DNA from: SAR116 cluster bacterium
GTDB lineage: Bacteria > Pseudomonadota > Alphaproteobacteria > Puniceispirillales > Puniceispirillaceae
NCBI GenBank assembly: GCA_004212735.1
Contig: SHBD01000019.1
Coordinates: 1-32,411, forward strand
Length of the DNA: 32,411 nt
Reading direction: 5' to 3'
The notes below the pieces were generated by a model that saw only the letters and a program-made list of their open reading frames with translations, was not told the origin of the DNA and did no database searches. Position numbers and translations under genes: made by a program. Of the stretch, positions 16,472 through 25,175 are shown piece by piece. The first letter of the stretch is position 1. Each line of letters begins with the position of its first letter.

Positions 16472-17461
16472 ATGATCCGTAACATTGGAATTTCCCGCGA
16501 CAATCAGGATGTGTTCGCCGTTGATATATGGAATGGCGCCTTATCTGCTACCATCCTGAGTTGGGGTGCGGTGGTTCATGATCTCCGACTGGCCGGGCAC
16601 GAGGCACCGCTTGTTCTGGGCTTTAAAAAATTTAGACACTACCCCCGTTATTCCCCTTACTTTGGTGCAATTGTCGGACGTTATGCCAACCGAATCAACA
16701 ACGGTCGAGCAACAATTGCTGGCAACCAACACCAATTCGACACCAATTTTCTTGGCAAACATTGCCTGCACGGCGGCAAAACAAGCTATGGTGTTCGCGA
16801 TTGGGTGCTGAGCGATCACGCGCATGATTTTGTGGAATTACGCCTGACTGACCCCGATGGCATGATGGGGTTTCCGGGCAAGGTTGATTTGTGCGCACGC
16901 TATGAAATCACTGACGGGGCCACTCTGGCACTGAGCATAACCGCCAACTGTGATGCCCCCACCCTTTTCAATCCGGCACATCACAGCTATTTCTGCCTCG
17001 ACGACAGCAACGATATCCGTGGCCATGAAATCTGCATCTCCGCCGATCATTATTTACCGGTCGATGACGAATTCATCCCAACAGGAGAGATTGCCCCGGT
17101 GACTGGCACGCGCTTTGATTTGCGAACGCCGGGATTAATCGGCGATACCGGGTTTGACCATAATTTCTGTCTTGGCAGGGCACAGGCTCCGTTGCGCCAG
17201 GTGGCAAGCGTTCGCAGCCCAAAATCAGGCATTGGTATGCAAGTGGCAACCACCGAACCGGGGCTGCAATTATACACGGGTCACAAGCTGGGCCCCCCGG
17301 TGACTGGCCTTATCAAACAACTTTACGGCCCTTTTTCAGGCCTGTGCCTTGAGCCACAAGTCTGGCCAGATGCGCCAAACAACCCGCATTTTCCTGACGC
17401 ATCGTTGCAGCCTGGCGATGTTTACCATCAACAAACAACCTTTGCATTTCATCGCGGTTAG
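16472..17461 (+). CDS. galM: Aldose 1-epimerase
   Basis: A 329-residue galactose mutarotase family protein that interconverts alpha and beta anomers of aldoses. Family markers are GAIVGRYANRI near residue 66, LHGG at 98-101, the catalytic-base region FNPAHHSYF near 166-174, and the catalytic glutamate in CLEPQVWPDAPNNP near 290-303. The ribosome site GAGG lies in the segment before the ATG. It stands alone on the plus strand, divergent from the FAD operon, with an aldo/keto reductase gene 64 nt downstream. No sugar transporter or kinase is adjacent, so the physiological sugar cannot be told. Confidence 0.92.
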   Translation: MIRNIGISRDNQDVFAVDIWNGALSATILSWGAVVHDLRLAGHEAPLVLGFKKFRHYPRYSPYFGAIVGRYANRINNGRATIAGNQHQFDTNFLGKHCLHGGKTSYGVRDWVLSDHAHDFVELRLTDPDGMMGFPGKVDLCARYEITDGATLALSITANCDAPTLFNPAHHSYFCLDDSNDIRGHEICISADHYLPVDDEFIPTGEIAPVTGTRFDLRTPGLIGDTGFDHNFCLGRAQAPLRQVASVRSPKSGIGMQVATTEPGLQLYTGHKLGPPVTGLIKQLYGPFSGLCLEPQVWPDAPNNPHFPDASLQPGDVYHQQTTFAFHRG

Positions 17462-17525
17462 ACTATTCCTTTACAATTATAACGGCCCAACGATCCATTT
17501 AATCTACCACAAATGAGAGCCGACA

Positions 17526-18569
17526 ATGATCTACAATAAACTGGGTTCCACCGATATTGATGTGAGCGCCATATGCCTTGGTTCCATGACCTGGGGATCG
17601 CAGAACACCACCGAGGAAGGCCACGCGCAGATTGATATGGCGCTGGAACGTGGCGTCAACATCATCGACACTGCAGAGATTTATCCGACAACACCAATGT
17701 CAGTTGAAACACAGGGTGACACCGAGCGGGTGATCGGTGAATGGGTCGCCAAATCAGGGCGTCGTGACGATGTCCTGATCGCAACCAAGGTCGCAGGCAA
17801 CGGATTTAAGAATTTACGCGGTGGTGGACCAATCACGCCTGAGATCATTTCCATTGCTGTCGAAAACTCACTGACCTCACTACAGACAGAATACATTGAT
17901 CTCTATCAACTTCATTGGCCCAACCGCGGCTCCTACATGTTCCGACAGAACTGGCATTACGATCCAACGCAGCAGAACAAGCAGGAGACGCTTGATCACA
18001 TGGCCGAAGTCCTCAATGCGTTGGACAAATTGCAAAAACAGGGAAAGGTCCGGTATTTCGGACTATCAAATGAAAGCACATGGGGAACAGCACAATGGTT
18101 GCGTATGTCCGAAGACCGCGGCCTGCCGAGGGTGATGTCTCTGCAAAATGAATACAGCCTGCTCTGCCGGCTTTATGACACCGACCTTGCTGAACTGTGC
18201 CACAACGAACAGGTCGGGCTTTTTGCGTTCTCCCCCATTGCCTGCGGAATGTTGAGCGGTAAGTATCAGAACGGAGCAATTCCTGATGGATCACGACGGT
18301 CCATAGGTCCCGAATTGGGTGGACGGGTCAATCCACGGGTCTGGCCAGCAATCGACGCCTATCTTGATATTGCCAAACGGCACGAACTGGATCCAAACCA
18401 GATGGCGCTTGCGTGGGCGCTAACAAGGCCAGCAATGATGTCACTGATCATCGGCGCGACCACTTTGGCTCAGCTTGACTGCCTCCTTGGCTCTGTCGAT
18501 GTCACCCTATCCGACACAGTGATGGAAGAAATCGAGGCTGCGCACAGGGCGCATCCCATGCCCTTTTAA
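17526..18569 (+). CDS. Tas-like NADP(H)-dependent aldo/keto reductase
   Basis: A 347-residue aldo/keto reductase with the full catalytic tetrad: Asp48, Tyr53 (DTAEIYPTT), Lys88 (IATKVAG) and His130 (YQLHWPNR). The long insert after the tyrosine (PMSVETQGDTE) and the WPNRGSYMFR segment are typical of E. coli Tas. The fold is a TIM barrel using NADPH to reduce aldehydes or ketones; the natural substrate of Tas-type proteins is not settled. The stop overlaps the next gene as TAATG, coupling it to the HIT protein. Confidence 0.93.
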   Translation: MIYNKLGSTDIDVSAICLGSMTWGSQNTTEEGHAQIDMALERGVNIIDTAEIYPTTPMSVETQGDTERVIGEWVAKSGRRDDVLIATKVAGNGFKNLRGGGPITPEIISIAVENSLTSLQTEYIDLYQLHWPNRGSYMFRQNWHYDPTQQNKQETLDHMAEVLNALDKLQKQGKVRYFGLSNESTWGTAQWLRMSEDRGLPRVMSLQNEYSLLCRLYDTDLAELCHNEQVGLFAFSPIACGMLSGKYQNGAIPDGSRRSIGPELGGRVNPRVWPAIDAYLDIAKRHELDPNQMALAWALTRPAMMSLIIGATTLAQLDCLLGSVDVTLSDTVMEEIEAAHRAHPMPF

Positions 18570-18982
18570 TGGCTTTTGCACTCGACCTCCGTATTGAGGC
18601 TGACAGTCTGCTGGTTGGGCGGCATGGCGAATTTCAGGTGCGGCTTGTCGATGATGAACGGTTTTTCTGGGCGCTCCTGATCCCCGAATGTGAGGGCATT
18701 GTCGAACTGCATGACCTTGATCCGAAAACAAATGCCGATCTCATGCAACTCGCAGCAGCGCTCGGAGCTGCTTTAAAGCGTGCAACCGGCGCCAAAAAGA
18801 TCAACACGGCCACAATCGGTAATGTCGTATCGCAGTTTCACCTGCATGTGATCGCCAGACACGCGCATGATGAAAGCTGGCCAGCCCCTGTCTGGGGACA
18901 GGGCACAACCGTCACTCTCCTTCCGGAAACCAAGGCAAAGCGGCTGGAAATTCTTGGCGAGTTTCTGACAAGGCTTTGCTAG
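18569..18982 (+). CDS. HIT-domain protein
   Basis: A 137-residue HIT-superfamily protein with the histidine triad segment VSQFHLHVIARHAHD at 87-101, where the first triad position is Gln89, as in many bacterial members, followed by His91 and His93. HIT proteins hydrolyse or transfer nucleotidyl groups, for example Ap4A or AMP-conjugates. It is translationally coupled to the Tas-like reductase. Its TAG stop shares the CTAG palindrome with the stop of the convergent DUF952 gene. Confidence 0.9.
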   Translation: MAFALDLRIEADSLLVGRHGEFQVRLVDDERFFWALLIPECEGIVELHDLDPKTNADLMQLAAALGAALKRATGAKKINTATIGNVVSQFHLHVIARHAHDESWPAPVWGQGTTVTLLPETKAKRLEILGEFLTRLC

Positions 18983-19323
18983 ACTGTCAAAAGATGGGGC
19001 GGCAACTGGTGCGTACCGTCAGTTGTCAAACCAAGTGGCCACACCGAAACAACCGCAGATAACGGCAACCGGTCAAAAAGATGTGGAAACAACTGACCGC
19101 CACGTGACTCCTCCCAGACAATATTGATCGCGACCGCATCAACCTCGACCAAAACAAGGTCGTCCTGGCCAGCAAAATGCAGATGCGCTGTTTCCGCCAC
19201 CTGATCAGCACTCGAGAAATGGATGTAGCCATCAGCAAGATCAATCCCGGCACCGTCAAAAAAACCGGTTGTCTCAGCCTGTTGCCAGATTTGGGCCGGA
19301 CATATTTTGTAGATCATCGTCAT
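18979..19323 (-). CDS. DUF952 family protein
   Basis: A 114-residue DUF952 protein: MIYKICPAQIW at the start, GIDLADGYIHFSSADQVAETA near 26-46, LVLVEVDAV near 56-64, and LFPHLFDRLPLSAV near 77-90. The start at 19323 is supported by GGAGG 6 nt upstream. The family has a compact alpha/beta fold and no proven activity; some members are annotated as glutathione S-transferase-like by context. It is a single gene, transcribed toward the HIT gene. Confidence 0.9.
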   Translation of the reverse strand: MTMIYKICPAQIWQQAETTGFFDGAGIDLADGYIHFSSADQVAETAHLHFAGQDDLVLVEVDAVAINIVWEESRGGQLFPHLFDRLPLSAVVSVWPLGLTTDGTHQLPPHLLTV

Positions 19324-19457
19324 TCACAACCTCCAACCTGTGCATCTGTGCATATTAAAATTTGTGTCTGAATGTCGCACGAGGCGGCACAAGGCTTGAC
19401 CAACCTGCAATTTTTATGGCTTTTTCACAAGAAGATGATCTGGTTACAGGTACTTTT

Positions 19458-19991
19458 ATGGCTCCCTCCCCGCCTCATACACCGAGATTCAAACAGTCGC
19501 TGACAATCTGGCCGCACCGGTCATTGTCAAAGCGCGGGTTTGTGATTGTTATGGCAGCGCTTGGCAGCCTCGCCTTTTTTATCGGTCTTGGGTTCTTCCT
19601 GCTTGGCGCGTGGCCGGTCATTGGCTTTTTGGGGCTGGAAATTCTGGTTGTCTGGGGTGCGTTCAAGCTAAATTACAGAGCGGCAAAGCAACGCCAGAAG
19701 TTGACCGCAACTGAGCGTGAACTAATCGTCGAAAACGTGGCTCCATCTGGCGAAACTGACATTATTCGCATGTCGGCAGACTGGCTGCGTGTCGAAGTCA
19801 CCCCAAAGGAACCACCGGAAATGTCATCACGCTATCGCCAACGGGTTTACGTCACCTCACACGGCAAACGTACAGAAATTGGTGGTTTTCTTCATCCCGT
19901 TGAGACGTCCGGTCTCGCTGCTGAGATATCAACCATGCTTGAGCGTGCGCGTGATGTTCGGACTCAGACCAGTGAGTCTGGCCTCAGGTAA
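19458..19991 (+). CDS. DUF2244 membrane protein
   Basis: A DUF2244 protein of 177 residues from this start. The family opening LTIWPHRSLSKRGF is at about residues 14-27, two adjacent membrane segments follow (about 28-70, separated by Trp-Pro), then a cytoplasmic domain with LRVEV, GKRTEIGGFLHPVE and an ERARD tail. I chose the ATG at 19458 because ACAGG lies about 7 nt before it; an ATG at 19416 and a TTG at 19362 are also in frame, with poor ribosome sites. DUF2244 is common next to cytochrome c oxidase genes in alphaproteobacteria, but none is seen here. Function is unknown. Confidence 0.85.
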   Translation: MAPSPPHTPRFKQSLTIWPHRSLSKRGFVIVMAALGSLAFFIGLGFFLLGAWPVIGFLGLEILVVWGAFKLNYRAAKQRQKLTATERELIVENVAPSGETDIIRMSADWLRVEVTPKEPPEMSSRYRQRVYVTSHGKRTEIGGFLHPVETSGLAAEISTMLERARDVRTQTSESGLR

Positions 19992-20115
19992 AATCAGGGT
20001 GCACCATACAGTGTCATCGAAACCCAGCAAGGGTTTGAGTTTCACCGGTGTTGCCTAAAACCAGTGCGCCAAAAAAAGGCGTGAATTTTATTATCGGACA
20101 GGTCACACTGCGGCA

Positions 20116-20823
20116 ATGGAATTCATGGACCCTCTGAAACTGGCCTTTGCGATGCTAATGGCCCTAGATCCCGAACTTATGAGCATCATTTCACTGTCCC
20201 TGGTGGTCAGCTTTACCGCTGTTGGCGCAGCGCTGGTAATAGGTCTACCGATTGGCGCGTTATTGAGCAGTTACCGCTTTCCGGGCCGGTGGGCCATCAT
20301 CACCGTCAGCAACACCTTTCTCGGCATGCCTCCAGTTGTTGTCGGCCTTTTCATCTATGTTCTGATTTCGCGCGCTGGCCCGTTTGGCTGGCTCGGCATT
20401 CTCTACACAAGCTACGCAATGATGCTGGCACAGTTCGTTCTTGTTTTGCCGATCTCGATTGCTCTTTCACGACAGGTTTTCGAAACATTGAACAATGAAT
20501 ACACGCCGCTCTTTCTGTCCTTGAGGACGAGCAAACTCAATCGCGTACTTGTGCTGATCAGCGAGTCGCGGATCGCGCTGATCACCATTGCTCTCGCCTG
20601 CTTTGGACGTGCCATTTCCGAAGTTGGTGCCGTGATGATTGTGGGGGGCAATATACGCCATTCAACGCGTGTGATGACAACAGCAATCGGACTTGAAACA
20701 TCACGCGGTGAACTGGCGAAGGCACTGGCGCTCGGCGTGGTACTGCTGGCCATCGCACTAAGCGTCAATATCGCCAGTCAGATGATTCGATCAAAATTTG
20801 AAAGAAACATCATAAATGATTGA
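20116..20823 (+). CDS. tupB: Tungstate-type ABC transporter permease
   Basis: A 235-residue inner-membrane permease with about six transmembrane segments. GRAISEVGAVMIVGGNI at 164-180 is the cytoplasmic coupling-loop region and is characteristic of TupB-like permeases; NTFLGMPPVVVGLFIYVL near 66-83 also matches. The family imports tungstate with high selectivity for tungstoenzymes. The gene overlaps tupC by 8 nt. ATG at 20125 is an alternative start three codons in. No periplasmic binding protein gene flanks the pair, so the substrate call rests on these two components. Confidence 0.85.
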   Translation: MEFMDPLKLAFAMLMALDPELMSIISLSLVVSFTAVGAALVIGLPIGALLSSYRFPGRWAIITVSNTFLGMPPVVVGLFIYVLISRAGPFGWLGILYTSYAMMLAQFVLVLPISIALSRQVFETLNNEYTPLFLSLRTSKLNRVLVLISESRIALITIALACFGRAISEVGAVMIVGGNIRHSTRVMTTAIGLETSRGELAKALALGVVLLAIALSVNIASQMIRSKFERNIIND

Positions 20824-21496
20824 TATTAGTAATATTTTAATTGTTCAAACCAGAGATTTAACTGTTGTCAGAAATGGCAAGACATTGCTGGACAGGGTCA
20901 ATCTGGATATTGAACGCGGTAGCCTGACCATGCTTCTTGGGCATAACGGTGCGGGCAAATCGGTCCTTTTGAGAACATTGCATGGCCTGATGACAAAGAC
21001 CGATGGCCAAATAAACGGACCACCTGCCAAGCGGCAGAAAATCGTGTTCCAGAAGCCGATATTGTTACGCCGAAGCGCGCGCAAACATTTTCATTTTGTT
21101 TGTCCGGGCTGTCCCGACAAAGACACCGAGGCCTGGTTTGCCCATGCCGGTTTACAAGCGCAGATGGACACACATGCGCATCAGCTTTCCGGTGGTGAGC
21201 AACAGAAATTGGCTTTGATCGGCGCGCTGGCCAGTCAGCCAAGTCTGTTGTTTCTTGATGAACCCACATCGCATCTGGATTATGAATCGACAACGGCTAT
21301 CGAACAGATGATCCATGACGCTCACGCAAATGGCACAACAATTATCATGACAAGTCATAACCGCGCGCAGGCCGAACGCCTCGCACAACAGGTACTGTTC
21401 ATCCATGAAGGCCAGTTATTGGAAAGCCGGGCGGCGGCAGATTTTTTTCATAAACCCACAGACCCCATCGCTGACAATTTTCTGAATCATCTGTGA
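20816..21496 (+). CDS. tupC: Tungstate-type ABC transporter ATPase
   Basis: A 226-residue ABC ATPase. Walker A is GHNGAGKS at 42-49, the Q-loop is VFQKPILLRRS at 77-87 (a sequence typical of the Tup family), the signature is LSGGEQQ at 124-130, Walker B is LLFLDEP at 144-150, and the H-loop is His181. It starts 8 nt before the end of tupB, indicating coupled translation. The C-terminus is short, with no molybdate-binding TOBE domain, which fits TupC better than ModC. Confidence 0.88.
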   Translation: MIDISNILIVQTRDLTVVRNGKTLLDRVNLDIERGSLTMLLGHNGAGKSVLLRTLHGLMTKTDGQINGPPAKRQKIVFQKPILLRRSARKHFHFVCPGCPDKDTEAWFAHAGLQAQMDTHAHQLSGGEQQKLALIGALASQPSLLFLDEPTSHLDYESTTAIEQMIHDAHANGTTIIMTSHNRAQAERLAQQVLFIHEGQLLESRAAADFFHKPTDPIADNFLNHL

Positions 21497-21586
21497 CAAG
21501 CGACTTGCCGCCCTCCTGCGATCAGGCCATATTGCAGCAATAGAAATGCCCATTTCAGTTTCACGCTTGTTTTTTTAGGTAGCCCG

Positions 21587-21892
21587 ATGATCATCAAGAT
21601 TTTTATCAGAACATTCCCCTCGGCTGAAGAATGTGAATTGTTCGAGTCCATTCTCCAAACACGCTGGCCATCCCTTCTGGAAGCCGTGTCAAATGTGCGG
21701 TTTCGCGCCATAAAGAATGACCAGACACCTCATGTGAGCACGGTCATCTGGGAATTTCCGGATGAAGAAACACAGCATATGATCGAAAAAATGATAGTCG
21801 ACAATATCCAGAAATTCACCCAGACCTTGTCACCAAAAACCATGTCGGTGACTGGCAAAACACTTATGACACTCGGCAGTCTCGAAGATTAG
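21587..21892 (+). CDS. Hypothetical 101-residue protein
   Basis: I do not recognise a family. The ORF has a good ribosome site (TTAGG with a 6-nt spacer), a balanced amino-acid composition, and an alternating pattern of strand, helix, strand, helix: IIKIFIRTF, SAEECELFESILQTRW, STVIWEF, ETQHMIEKMIVDNIQKF. The predicted shape resembles a small ferredoxin-like fold of the kind seen in ABM-type dimeric proteins, a guess from pattern only. It lies 90 nt after tupC and is probably a separate unit or the last gene of that operon. No homology could be tested. Confidence 0.65.
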   Translation: MIIKIFIRTFPSAEECELFESILQTRWPSLLEAVSNVRFRAIKNDQTPHVSTVIWEFPDEETQHMIEKMIVDNIQKFTQTLSPKTMSVTGKTLMTLGSLED

Positions 21893-22088
21893 ACCAGAAA
21901 CATCTGCTGACTGGTAATGGCTTAGGTGTTAACGAAGATCGATCAAGCCCTATCCTGGCAACTCTGCTGGGGGCCAGCGATCTGGTCACACGCCTGAAAA
22001 TCGGTTAGCGTTTACCTATTGCCAAATTTTATCCTGATCATAAGCAGTGGATGGTTGCTGGATAAAGGCAAGGCGGGGAAAGCGTTAT

Positions 22089-22829
22089 ATGAGTGACGAT
22101 CGAAAAATCATAGTTCTGACAGGCGCAAGTCGGGGTATTGGGCATGCCACAGTAAAGCGCTTCTCGATGGAGGGATGGCGGGTGATCACCTGCTCGCGCT
22201 ATGGATTCCCGGAAAACTGTCCCTGGGAAGCAGGGCCAGAGGATCACCTGCAGATTGATTTGGAGTCTCAGGAGGATGTGATGCGCGGTGCCGGCGAACT
22301 GCTTGAGCGGCTGGATGGCAAGCCCCTGCACGCGCTCGTCAATAATGCCGGAATCTCGCCAAAATCCAACGATGGCACACGGCTTGACAGCCTAACAACG
22401 CCGATGACCGCCTGGCAGCAGGTGTTTCAGGTTAACGTCTTTGCCCCGATCATGATGACAAAGGCCTTTGTCGAGCCATTGCAGCGTGGCAAGGGAGCTG
22501 TTGTCAACGTCACCTCGATTGCTGGCAGCAGGGTGCATGATTTTGCCGGTTCCGCCTATGCAACCTCCAAGGCGGCGCTTGGCGCCCTCACCCGTGAGAT
22601 GGCCTCTGACTTTGGCAAGCTGGGAATACGTGTGAATGCGATTGCCCCCGGGGAGATCATGACAGACATTCTGAGCCCCGGCAGCGAGGAGACCATCCTG
22701 CCGCAGATCCCTCTGGGTCGCTTTGGCACACCTGATGAGGTTGCCGAAACAATCTTTTTCCTGTGCAGTGACGCTGCGCAATATCTCAATGGCTCTGAAA
22801 TTCATATCAATGGTGGTCAGCACGTCTGA
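22089..22829 (+). CDS. Short-chain dehydrogenase/reductase (first gene of a catabolic-type operon)
   Basis: A 246-residue classical SDR: TGASRGIG at 11-18, NNAG at 85-88, Ser143, and Tyr157/Lys161 in YATSK; the C-terminus ends in the ...GSEIHINGGQHV pattern of the FabG-like group. I chose the ATG at 22089, preceded by GGGGA about 9 nt upstream; an upstream in-frame ATG at 22047 would add a Cys/Arg-rich tail with no family match. A class III transaminase gene follows after 26 nt. The pairing suggests oxidation of an alcohol before transamination, or reduction of the carbonyl made by it. Confidence 0.9.
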   Translation: MSDDRKIIVLTGASRGIGHATVKRFSMEGWRVITCSRYGFPENCPWEAGPEDHLQIDLESQEDVMRGAGELLERLDGKPLHALVNNAGISPKSNDGTRLDSLTTPMTAWQQVFQVNVFAPIMMTKAFVEPLQRGKGAVVNVTSIAGSRVHDFAGSAYATSKAALGALTREMASDFGKLGIRVNAIAPGEIMTDILSPGSEETILPQIPLGRFGTPDEVAETIFFLCSDAAQYLNGSEIHINGGQHV

Positions 22830-22855
22830 GTAGCGCCGTAAGGAAAGATGATCCC

Positions 22856-24265
22856 ATGAATTTTGATGACAGCACCTCCGGTAACTCGCCAGCCAGCCGT
22901 GACATCGCCTTTCACCTGCATCCCTACACAAACCCGTCACTGCTACGCGAGTCTGGACCGCATATCATGGCGCGCGGTGACGGCGTGTTTGTGCATGATG
23001 ACAATGGCCAGAAATTCTATGAAGGGATGAGCGGGCTTTGGTGCACATCGCTTGGCTTTTCCGAACCGGAGCTCGTCGAGGCAGCCATTACACAGTTGAG
23101 GACCCTGCCGTTTTATCACAGCTTTGCGGGAAAGACCGTCAATCCGGCAATTGACCTTGCAGAAATGCTGATAAAATCGGCGCCACCAGCAGGGCGCAAC
23201 AGCCAGATGAGCAAGGTTCAATTCGCTGCGTCTGGTTCCGAGGCAAATGACACCGCCATAAAGATAGTCTGGTATTACCATGCCGCCAAAGGCACGCCTG
23301 AAAAGCGCAAGATCATCAGTCGCAAACGCGGCTATCATGGTGTCACCATCGCTGCTGCCAGCATGACAGCATTACCCTACGCCCAGGATGGCTTTGGCCT
23401 GCCGCTGGATTTTGTCAAACACACAACAACCCCTGATTACTATAACGGTGCTCTAGAGGGCGAGAGTGAGGCCGATTTCGTTGCGCGCTGTGCCGCTGAA
23501 TTGGAGGCATTGATCCTGGCCGAGGGACCAGAAACAGTCGGCGCCCTGTTTGCGGAGCCGGTGATGGGTGCTGGCGGCGTGATTATCCCGCCAGCCGGTT
23601 ACTTTGCCACCATCCGGGAGGTGCTGCATAAATATGATGTTCTGCTGGTTGCAGACGAGGTTATCTGTGGTTTTGGCCGAACCGGCAATATGTGGGGCTC
23701 ACAGACAATGGATGTACAACCGGACATGTTGACCTGTGCCAAGGCTCTGTCGTCAGCCTATCTGCCGATCTCGGCGGTAATGATGTCCGACCATGTTCAT
23801 GGCCCACTTGCGGAACAGGCCGAACAGCTGGGAATTTTCGGACATGGTTACACCTATTCGGCACATCCGGTCTGTGCCGCTGTGGCCCTACGCACCCAGC
23901 AACTGATTGCAGAGCGGGATATCATCGGGCATGTTCGCCGGATTGCACCGGCTTTCGCTACGCGTGTTGAGCGTTTTGACAGGTTTGATTTCATCGGCAA
24001 TGTCCGCGCCATAGGATTAATTGGTGCGATGGAATTTTGCACTGACAGAAGCAGTGGGGGAAAATTTGATCCCTCACATAAGATCGCTGCCAAAGCAGTT
24101 GCCAAGATACAGGAACATGGCGTGATCCTGCGGGCGCTACCCGGTGATATTGTCGGTTTCTGTCCCCCCCTGATTATTTCCGAAGACGAGCTTCATGATT
24201 TGTTTGATCGGGTTGAGTTGGCGATGGACGCCATGCAGTCAATCGCTGATGAGATTCGAACATAG
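22856..24265 (+). CDS. Class III (omega-amino acid/amine) aminotransferase
   Basis: A 469-residue PLP enzyme of the omega-transaminase group. GMSGLWC at 57-63 is the usual N-terminal signature, SGSEANDT at 126-133, RKRGYHGVT at 156-164, ADEVICGFGRTG at 266-277 (Asp267 binds the PLP nitrogen), and the PLP lysine is Lys296 in CAKALSS. The closest recalled relatives are amine/taurine/beta-alanine:pyruvate aminotransferases; the exact amino donor cannot be read from sequence. AAGGAAAG upstream supports the start. The following gene is a class II aldolase 22 nt downstream, an unusual partner. Confidence 0.92.
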   Translation: MNFDDSTSGNSPASRDIAFHLHPYTNPSLLRESGPHIMARGDGVFVHDDNGQKFYEGMSGLWCTSLGFSEPELVEAAITQLRTLPFYHSFAGKTVNPAIDLAEMLIKSAPPAGRNSQMSKVQFAASGSEANDTAIKIVWYYHAAKGTPEKRKIISRKRGYHGVTIAAASMTALPYAQDGFGLPLDFVKHTTTPDYYNGALEGESEADFVARCAAELEALILAEGPETVGALFAEPVMGAGGVIIPPAGYFATIREVLHKYDVLLVADEVICGFGRTGNMWGSQTMDVQPDMLTCAKALSSAYLPISAVMMSDHVHGPLAEQAEQLGIFGHGYTYSAHPVCAAVALRTQQLIAERDIIGHVRRIAPAFATRVERFDRFDFIGNVRAIGLIGAMEFCTDRSSGGKFDPSHKIAAKAVAKIQEHGVILRALPGDIVGFCPPLIISEDELHDLFDRVELAMDAMQSIADEIRT

Positions 24266-24287
24266 ATTTGTTTAGGCAGGTCTGAAC

Positions 24288-25127
24288 ATGAGCATTGCCT
24301 CACTGCACGACATTCTGGGATCGGCACGAACCGGGCGTTATGGCATTGTCGGCTTTGTCGTTCTGGGCTGGGAGGATGCGCTGGCTTATGTCGCGGCTGC
24401 CGAGGCCCTGCAAACTCCAATTATCTTGCAGGCAGGTCCCGGCTTCCGGCGGCATATGCCGGTAGAGGTGTCCGGCCCCATGTTCAGGCATCTGGCGGAA
24501 AAAGCTTCAGTACCGATTGTTTGTCATATCGACCATGCGACCAGCTTTGAGGAATGCGTGGCTGGCATTGATCATGGGTTTTCCTCTGTCATGTTTGACG
24601 GCTCACGCCTCGCGCTAGACGAGAATATCGAAAAAACTGCAAAAGTAGTTGAGCTTGCGCACCGTCATAACGTGTCAGTAGAGGGTGAAATCGGCTTTGT
24701 TGGCTATGATTCCGGGGAAGAATCGGAAATGACCATTCCCAGCGATGCAGCGCGATTGGCATCCGAGGCAGGGCTCGACGCACTGGCCGTTTCGGTTGGC
24801 AATGTGCATCTCCAGCAGGCAAAAAAAGCCGACATCAATCTACACCGTCTGGAAGAAATTGAAGCGGTTGTTTCCTGCCCATTGGTGATACATGGTGCAT
24901 CCGGTGTGCCAGTGGAGATGCGACGGCATCTGGCAACGCGAACTGGAGTCTGCAAATTCAACATAGGCACCGAGTTCCGCCAGTGTTTTGGCACTGCGCT
25001 TCGCTCAGTGCTGGCAACAGAAACAGAGTTGTTTGATCGGATCTCCATTCTGAACAAGACCTGCGAGCCTCTACAGGCCATTGCCGAGCAGGCAATTGAA
25101 AATTTGCGCCCAAGTAATGATGACTAA
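24288..25127 (+). CDS. Class II (zinc) fructose-bisphosphate/tagatose-type aldolase family protein
   Basis: A 279-residue class II aldolase. Expected metal and catalytic positions are present: Asp82-His83 in CHIDHAT, SVMFDGS at 100-106, GEIGFVG at 133-139, His174 in VSVGNVH, and His202 in LVIHGASG, with KFNIGTEFR later binding phosphate. Two usual segments differ: the opening reads GIVGFVVLGWEDA instead of the common AVNVYN type, and NVHLQ replaces the common TAHGxY. This points to a non-glycolytic substrate. It is translated 22 nt after the transaminase (GCAGG site), so the two probably act in one pathway. Confidence 0.9.
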   Translation: MSIASLHDILGSARTGRYGIVGFVVLGWEDALAYVAAAEALQTPIILQAGPGFRRHMPVEVSGPMFRHLAEKASVPIVCHIDHATSFEECVAGIDHGFSSVMFDGSRLALDENIEKTAKVVELAHRHNVSVEGEIGFVGYDSGEESEMTIPSDAARLASEAGLDALAVSVGNVHLQQAKKADINLHRLEEIEAVVSCPLVIHGASGVPVEMRRHLATRTGVCKFNIGTEFRQCFGTALRSVLATETELFDRISILNKTCEPLQAIAEQAIENLRPSNDD

Positions 25128-25175
25128 TTGCTTTAGATTTGATAATTAATTCACTGTTAAATATAGGATTATGAT

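Noticed and set aside
20018-20075. AAACCC/GGGTTT and CGCC/GGCG hairpins before tupB considered as a molybdenum/tungsten cofactor riboswitch
   Set aside because: The stems are short and the conserved Moco RNA sequence pattern is not visible; the second could at most be a weak terminator of the DUF2244 gene.
21762-22007. Open plus-strand frame ending ...LATLLGASDLVTRLKIG after the 101-residue gene
   Set aside because: It has no start codon or ribosome site, overlaps a better gene in another frame and matches nothing I recognise. It is probably chance.
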